64,000 nt of DNA, from contig NZ_CALDXR010000020.1 in assembly GCF_937920985.1 (NCBI RefSeq), positions 34,428 to 98,427 on the forward strand. Direction: 5' to 3'. The notes beneath the pieces are model-generated. The model searched no databases and was not told the DNA's origin. It saw only the letters and a program-made list of their open reading frames with translations. This DNA comes from an uncultured Phascolarctobacterium sp. GTDB taxonomy: Bacteria; Bacillota; Negativicutes; Acidaminococcales; Acidaminococcaceae. Below, one piece after another: positions 60,238-64,000 of the stretch (the stretch's first letter is position 1; each line of letters opens with the position of its first letter). The position numbers and the translations under genes were made by a program.

Positions 60238-60843
60238 TTATTTTACTTGGACATAGGTAACGCCTGCAGCGTAGCAGTCAAGCTCGTAGGGCTGGTACAT
60301 CAGATAAAGATGACCATCCTCGGTGATGATATAATCCTTGCTGACTTTAAATTTATCGATGTTATCAATAAACGGCGCTTCGCTGACAGTCTTCAAATCT
60401 GCACCGTAAACAGGCAGCTTTTTAGCTTTGATATCCTGCTTCAGCTGCTCGGCGTCCAGCTTTTCCATGAAGCGGGTGTAGGGAACGCGCTTGCCGGTAG
60501 CCTTGTCATAAACAATGCCGTGGGTATAATACATACCATGAGCAGCCCTGTCATAATAGTACCAGGTATTGAAGGTGAGGCAGACAAATTGGTCGTTTTC
60601 GTAAATCACCTCATAATTGCTGCCGACAGCACGCATATCCGGGTGGCGCAAATCCTTACGCGATTTGTTGACCATTTTTTGGATATCGCGATTCATGCGC
60701 TCTGCTGCCTGCGGATTTTCCTGCGTGAAAACAGGATATTTATAGTCAAAGCGCTCGCCCTTGTCAACTTCAGTTTGCTGTGCAGCCGACGCACCTGCTG
60801 CTACTGCCATTGCCAAAAATAACGTGAGAAGTGTTTTTTTCAT
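60238..60843 (-). CDS. Secreted DUF3298/RsiV-like protein
   Basis: A 201-residue exported protein: signal peptide with cleavage near ASAAQQ, then a domain resembling the DUF4163-DUF3298 pair found in PdaC and RsiV (NFTW-like CLTFNTWYYYDRAAHGMYYT; ITEDGHLYLMYQPYELDCYA). Probably periplasmic and possibly binding muropeptides or lysozyme, by analogy. No adjacent sigma factor is present, so an anti-sigma role is not supported. Single-gene unit. Confidence 0.75.
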   Translation of the reverse strand: MKKTLLTLFLAMAVAAGASAAQQTEVDKGERFDYKYPVFTQENPQAAERMNRDIQKMVNKSRKDLRHPDMRAVGSNYEVIYENDQFVCLTFNTWYYYDRAAHGMYYTHGIVYDKATGKRVPYTRFMEKLDAEQLKQDIKAKKLPVYGADLKTVSEAPFIDNIDKFKVSKDYIITEDGHLYLMYQPYELDCYAAGVTYVQVK

Positions 60844-60989
60844 TCGTGTTTACCCCCCTTGTAGGAATTGTATTTGGTACTAATATAGTATAAAATAAAA
60901 GGGTATCTGTAAAGATGCCTGAGCGGGGAAAGTGTAAAATCTTTGTAGCCTGCGCAGGAAGTATTTGTAAACTTGAGGGGATTTAAAAA

Positions 60990-61673
60990 ATGTTAGGAAC
61001 AATCGTTAATGTAAGTGCAATTTTAACCGGCTCTGTAATCGGCAGCTTTCTCAGCAGAGGTGTTAATGAACGCTACAAAACAGCGCTTTTCGACGGCCTT
61101 GGTTTGGCAACCGTGGGCCTGGGAGCGAACGCCTTTGTCAGCAATATGCCGAAAACAACCTATCCGGTATTATTCATCGCCAGCATCGCCATCGGTACTG
61201 TTATAGGAACGTGGCTGGATATCGACGGACGTTTTCACAAGCTTTTGGCAAGCGCCAAAGGTGGCAGCAAGCTGGCGGAAGGACTTTCAACCGCTATTTT
61301 GCTGTTCTGCATCGGCACGCTTTCTATTTTGGGGCCGATTGAAAGCAGGCTCAACGGCAACAATACCTATCTGTTTACCAACGCGACGCTTGATTTTGTT
61401 TCGTCAATTATTCTTGGCTCGGCCTACGGCATTGGCATTGCGGCGGCGGCTTTGGTGTTGCTGTTGTGGCAGGGGAGCATTTATCTTTTCGCTGGCGTGA
61501 TTGCTCCTTACATGACACCGGCGCTGATGGGAGAGATTTCTGTTTTGGGCGGCATTTTTCTGATGAGCAGCGGCCTGGGAATTTTACAGCTGCGCGATTG
61601 CAAAACGCTGAACATGCTGCCGGCGCTTATCGTACCGCCGATTTTTTATGCACTGATGGCAGTGATAAAATGA
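60990..61673 (+). CDS. DUF554 membrane protein (YdfK/YqgA-like)
   Basis: A 227-residue protein with about six hydrophobic helices, of the DUF554 family of unknown transport or envelope role. It starts MLGTIVNVSAILTGSVIGSF and has IGTLSILGPIESRLNG and LDFVSSIILGSAYGIGI, all typical. RBS GAGGGG precedes the ATG. Confidence 0.88.
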   Translation: MLGTIVNVSAILTGSVIGSFLSRGVNERYKTALFDGLGLATVGLGANAFVSNMPKTTYPVLFIASIAIGTVIGTWLDIDGRFHKLLASAKGGSKLAEGLSTAILLFCIGTLSILGPIESRLNGNNTYLFTNATLDFVSSIILGSAYGIGIAAAALVLLLWQGSIYLFAGVIAPYMTPALMGEISVLGGIFLMSSGLGILQLRDCKTLNMLPALIVPPIFYALMAVIK

Positions 61674-61718
61674 TTTTTTAGAGTTCATCAAAAGGATGCA
61701 AAGTTCACAGATTATCCA

Positions 61719-61747
61719 TTGACTAATCAGTCAGTTGGCTTTATAAT
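61719..61747 (+). promoter_or_regulatory. Orphan promoter
   Basis: TTGACT (61719-61724) and TATAAT (61742-61747) are 17 bases apart. No coding gene follows on this strand before the terminator at 61837. TTGGCT (61735-61740) and AGCCAA (61761-61766) flank the -10 region symmetrically. Confidence 0.6.
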
Positions 61748-61753
61748 AAATTC

Positions 61754-61873
61754 ATCAGTTAGCCAATCCCTCTAGCTGATACACAATACCCCTTTTCTTT
61801 TTTATACATCCTTTCACAACATCAACCCTCTGAAAGCAGCAGTGCCGAACGCATGGCGCTGCTGTTTTTTTTT
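61754..61873 (+). ncRNA. Candidate small RNA of about 120 bases
   Basis: It is bounded by the orphan promoter and a strong terminator and contains no open frame of useful length. Internal pyrimidine-rich stretch CCCCTTTTCTTTTTT. No known RNA family recognised. Confidence 0.4.
61837..61873 (+). terminator. Intrinsic terminator of the candidate small RNA
   Basis: CAGCAGTGCC (61837-61846) pairs with GGCGCTGCTG (61855-61864) with one wobble, followed by nine T residues. Confidence 0.8.
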
Positions 61874-61890
61874 GCGCTTGCGCAGAAAGA

Positions 61891-61991
61891 AGCACAGCAC
61901 AAGCAAAATTGAAAGTATACTTACGATTTTCGGCGAATTTCCGAAAGTATACTTTCAATTTTTCAGGAATTTTCGCAAGTATACTTTAAAA
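61891..61991. repeat. 101-bp direct repeat, left copy, with three iterons
   Basis: It carries AAGTATACTT at 61913, 61945 and 61977, exactly 32 bp apart. It matches the right copy at 96 of 101 positions and contains the ATPase stop codon. Confidence 0.9.
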
Positions 61992-63431
61992 AGAGGTAAT
62001 GTTATTCTTTTCTGCCAAGCTTAAAAGGTAGCAGAAGGCGTAGGCAGGGATGCGCAAAAGCTGCTTGCCGTCAGGTGTGTCATGTACACCATAATCATCC
62101 TGACGTTTAGTAATAATTATGCCAAGCTCTGCTTTGCCTGCAAGGGTACAGATAGCGTCATTGTTGCTGATAGGTGCTTGCTCGCGATATTTTACTTCAA
62201 TCAAAATATCTTTATCAGCAGGATATTCCGCAACGACATCTATTTCCTTTTCTGAACCGGTAGCACGATAATAGCCTACGCTGGTAGCCTTGCGATAACA
62301 GAAGGTTTTGACATGCTTATAAATAGTTGTTTCTACAATTTTACCCATTTCTGCAGTATTTGTGAGCAGGTCATCATTCATCAACACGGCATTGCGTATA
62401 GCTGCATCAGCAATATAGATTTTCGGCTTGCTTTTGAGAATTTTTTTGCCTTCGATATGGACCGGATTACTGATGTAGATTAAATTAGCACTTTCCAGGT
62501 AGCGGACGTAATTTTCCACAGTAGGGCGCGATACACCATTCAGCTCTTTGGCAATGCTGTCATAGGAAACGATTTCAGAGGAAACGTTGCACAGGTAGAG
62601 AAAGATGCGCTCCAATTCCAGAGGATTGCGGATATTATACAAGGCTGGTAAATCTCGCTTTAAAACCTTGTCTACAATGTCTTCACGCATAATCTGCTGC
62701 GCAAAAAAATCATCCTCAGCTAAAGCAAGCTCCGGGAAGCCACCAACAAGAAGATAGCGGTTAAAGTGCAGTCGGAGGCTTTCTAATTTGAGCATAATAT
62801 TGGTACGCTCGGCCTGAGTCATCGTCAGCAGCTGTGAAAGCAACAGATTTTCGGGAAGATTTGTGATACTGATGCCGATAAGTGAACAATATTCATAAAA
62901 AGAAAGCGTTGGCACCTGAATTACAGACCAGCGGCCGGCACCACTTTCGGTGCTGCCCTTTACCAGAGCCGGGCTTGCAGAACCGGTTGCGATAACCTTG
63001 CTTTCAGGTTGTGTGTCATAGATGATTTTTAACCAACCGGGCCAATCAGCAGCATATTGGATTTCATCAAAAAAGTAATAAACATCTTTGTCAGGATGAA
63101 TATTTTCGTGATAGCATTCTAATATGGCATCCATGCTGCTTAATTTCAAAATAGGATGATCCAGGGAGATAAAAACGATTTGCTCAGGCGCAACACCCTG
63201 CTTCAGCAAATTATCGATAACCTGATATATAATGGTTGTTTTACCAACACGTCTGGCACCGGAAAGAATGACGTTGCGACGTATAGTGGTATGAGAAATT
63301 TTTTCCAGTGTTTCATAATAGGAAATTCGTTTGTAGCTTTTGAGAAATGCAGGGGCTACTGCACCAGTTTTCCACCAAGGGTTGAAGCCTGCAAGGACTT
63401 TTAAAATATTTTCTTGCTTAATAATAGCCAT
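61986..63431 (-). CDS. DUF4143-type AAA ATPase with nuclease-like C-terminus
   Basis: A 481-residue protein: P-loop GARRVGKT at 58-65, Walker B YYFFDEIQYA (Asp122-Glu123), sensor KVIATGSASP, a winged-helix-like middle (SYDSIAKELNGVSRPTVENY), and a C-terminal domain with IDVVAEYP then ILIEVKYREQ, a spacing like PD-(D/E)XK nucleases. Many bacteria carry several such ATPases; their role is unknown. The gene is bracketed by two direct repeats: its stop codon lies in the left copy and its -35 box in the right copy. Codon use is more A/T-rich than the neighbours. Confidence 0.85.
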   Translation of the reverse strand: MAIIKQENILKVLAGFNPWWKTGAVAPAFLKSYKRISYYETLEKISHTTIRRNVILSGARRVGKTTIIYQVIDNLLKQGVAPEQIVFISLDHPILKLSSMDAILECYHENIHPDKDVYYFFDEIQYAADWPGWLKIIYDTQPESKVIATGSASPALVKGSTESGAGRWSVIQVPTLSFYEYCSLIGISITNLPENLLLSQLLTMTQAERTNIMLKLESLRLHFNRYLLVGGFPELALAEDDFFAQQIMREDIVDKVLKRDLPALYNIRNPLELERIFLYLCNVSSEIVSYDSIAKELNGVSRPTVENYVRYLESANLIYISNPVHIEGKKILKSKPKIYIADAAIRNAVLMNDDLLTNTAEMGKIVETTIYKHVKTFCYRKATSVGYYRATGSEKEIDVVAEYPADKDILIEVKYREQAPISNNDAICTLAGKAELGIIITKRQDDYGVHDTPDGKQLLRIPAYAFCYLLSLAEKNNITSF

Positions 63432-63453
63432 AATATCACCGCCTTACAATTCT

Positions 63454-63482
63454 ATTATAAACCACTCAAAAGCACAGCACAA
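63454..63482 (-). promoter_or_regulatory. Promoter of the DUF4143 ATPase gene
   Basis: On the minus strand TTGTGC (63482-63477) and TATAAT (63459-63454) are 17 bases apart. The -35 box lies inside the right-hand repeat, next to its iterons. Confidence 0.6.
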
Positions 63483-63571
63483 GCAAAATTGAAAGTATAC
63501 TTACGATTTTTGGCGAATTTACGAAAGTATACTTTCAATTTTTCGGGAGTTTTCGTAAGTATACTTTAAAA
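63471..63571. repeat. 101-bp direct repeat, right copy, with three iterons
   Basis: AAGTATACTT occurs at 63493, 63525 and 63557, exactly 32 bp apart, as in the left copy. Five single-base differences separate the copies. Confidence 0.9.
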
Positions 63572-63702
63572 CGCGTTAAAAATGACTTTGGCAAGTGTTT
63601 TACTCTAGCGCTGGCAGGCCGGTGCAAGGCGCTGCTTTGTCGTTGTAAAGATTCTTACTAGGAATAATTCTTATTCTGTTAAAAATTTTCTGAAAAAGAC
63701 TC

Positions 63703-63731
63703 TTGACTAGCTAGTAACCCGCCATTATAAT
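63703..63731 (+). promoter_or_regulatory. Promoter of the OmpM-like gene
   Basis: TTGACT (63703-63708) and TATAAT (63726-63731) are 17 bases apart. The mRNA would start near 63738, about 195 bases before the gene. Confidence 0.75.
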
Positions 63732-63741
63732 ATAAGTATGA

Positions 63742-63784
63742 TTTAGATTAGAGTAAGTCAAAAAACGAGTTACTCCAATCTAAA
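63742..63784 (+). promoter_or_regulatory. Long hairpin at the 5' end of the OmpM-like mRNA
   Basis: TTTAGATTAGAGTAA (63742-63756) pairs with TTACTCCAATCTAAA (63770-63784) with one mismatch. At the extreme 5' end it may protect the message from decay. Confidence 0.65.
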
Positions 63785-63803
63785 ATTTCACCCCTTGATT
63801 ATG

Positions 63804-63890
63804 AAATCCTTGACATAGGCGAAGCTTTGCGTGGTAGAGGAAACAAGGCAACTCTTACCGAACTTGCAGGCGGGGACTTGCGAAGGATTT
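63804..63890 (+). promoter_or_regulatory. Structured leader element of the OmpM-like gene
   Basis: AAATCCTT (63804-63811) pairs with AAGGATTT (63883-63890), enclosing GGTAGAG (63833-63839) with CTCTTACC (63852-63859). It does not match a riboswitch class I know. Confidence 0.45.
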
Positions 63891-63933
63891 TGTAATAAAT
63901 AAAAATCTCTTAAGATAAGAGGAGGAAATTACA

Positions 63934-64000
63934 ATGAAAAAATCCTTAGTACTCGCAATGGCAATGGCTCTTGGTGTAACCGCATCCGCTTACGCTGCTA
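63934..64000 (+). CDS. Exported protein, probably OmpM/S-layer porin (3' cut by window)
   Basis: Only 22 codons are in the window. They read as a signal peptide starting MKKSLVLAMAMALGVTA and ending SAYAA, with cleavage probably after AYA. The strong site AGAGGAGG, the strong promoter and long structured leader suggest a highly expressed gene. In Negativicutes this signal typically begins SLH-domain porins (OmpM). Identity is inference because no mature sequence is visible. Confidence 0.6.
   Translation, partial: MKKSLVLAMAMALGVTASAYAA

Noticed and set aside
61891..63571. Spaced repeats resembling a small CRISPR array
   Set aside because: The repeated core is a 10-bp palindrome with 22-base intervals that are themselves similar, only three units per copy, and no cas gene. 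Iterons explain it better.

Overview
The window reads as ordinary chromosome of an anaerobic member of the Negativicutes, probably close to Phascolarctobacterium or Acidaminococcus. This is inference, not a database result. Gene order is Firmicutes-like at both ends: mazG..divIC-S1-tilS-hpt-ftsH on the left, and rpmE-yqhQ-prfA-prmC-sua5-rpiB-UPF0340-glyA-upp-comEB on the right. The last gene opens with a signal peptide of the kind found on OmpM-type S-layer porins of these outer-membraned Firmicutes. No rRNA, integrase, transposase or CRISPR array is visible.

Layout. 1-5.7 kb: mazG tail, HU, divIC-like, S1 protein, tilS, hpt, ftsH. 5.7-9.8 kb: a LysR regulator divergent from a DASS-type anion transporter, then an APC amino-acid permease. 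9.9-12.6 kb: ABC-F ATPase, tadA, tRNA-Ser(CGA). 12.7-16.7 kb: metF with a split cobalamin methionine synthase (separate reactivation protein plus catalytic MetH). 16.8-21.6 kb: lrgA-lrgB, clpB and two small unknown genes. 21.8-29.1 kb: purE-purF-purM-purN-purH(N-terminal domain only)-purD and an unusual IMP dehydrogenase. 29.1-41.1 kb: a visibly more A/T-rich accessory cluster. 41.2-52.0 kb: phosphoesterase, HAD phosphatase, AlaX, a small type I toxin locus, threonine aldolase, DedA, Map, a purine permease with adenine deaminase, a DUF815 ATPase and rpmE. 52.1-60.2 kb: translation and one-carbon housekeeping genes. 60.2-64 kb: two envelope genes, an iteron-flanked AAA ATPase, and the start of the porin-like gene.

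The strongest candidate for an undescribed system is the ten-gene cluster at 29.4-41.1 kb. It encodes a VWA-like lipoprotein, a four-helix membrane protein, a tubulin/FtsZ-like protein, a 1123-residue protein with an actin/Hsp70-type ATPase domain, an unknown soluble protein, a MotA/TolQ-like channel protein with a long coiled coil, an OmpA/MotB-like partner, two related small membrane proteins (one with three zinc ribbons) and a C-terminally anchored membrane protein. The MotA/OmpA pair recalls the ZorA-ZorB motor of Zorya anti-phage systems, but no Zorya effector is present. The combination suggests a membrane-anchored, ion-driven machine with two cytoskeletal-type NTPases, acting in defence or envelope remodelling.

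Other structures stand out. A DUF4143-type ATPase gene is bracketed by two 101-bp direct repeats, each with three AAGTATACTT palindromes exactly 32 bp apart. A 103-bp tandem repeat begins inside the 3' end of a gene. Two perfect DnaA boxes face each other upstream of glyA. A MITE-like element has covarying hairpins. A holin-like type I toxin has a likely antisense promoter. The IMP dehydrogenase keeps the residue numbering of the Tritrichomonas foetus enzyme.

Metabolically the genes join up. GlyA, MetF, MetH and PurN share the folate one-carbon pool. The pur genes and GuaB make IMP and XMP. Hpt, the purine permease, Ade, Upp and ComEB handle salvage of bases and pyrimidines.
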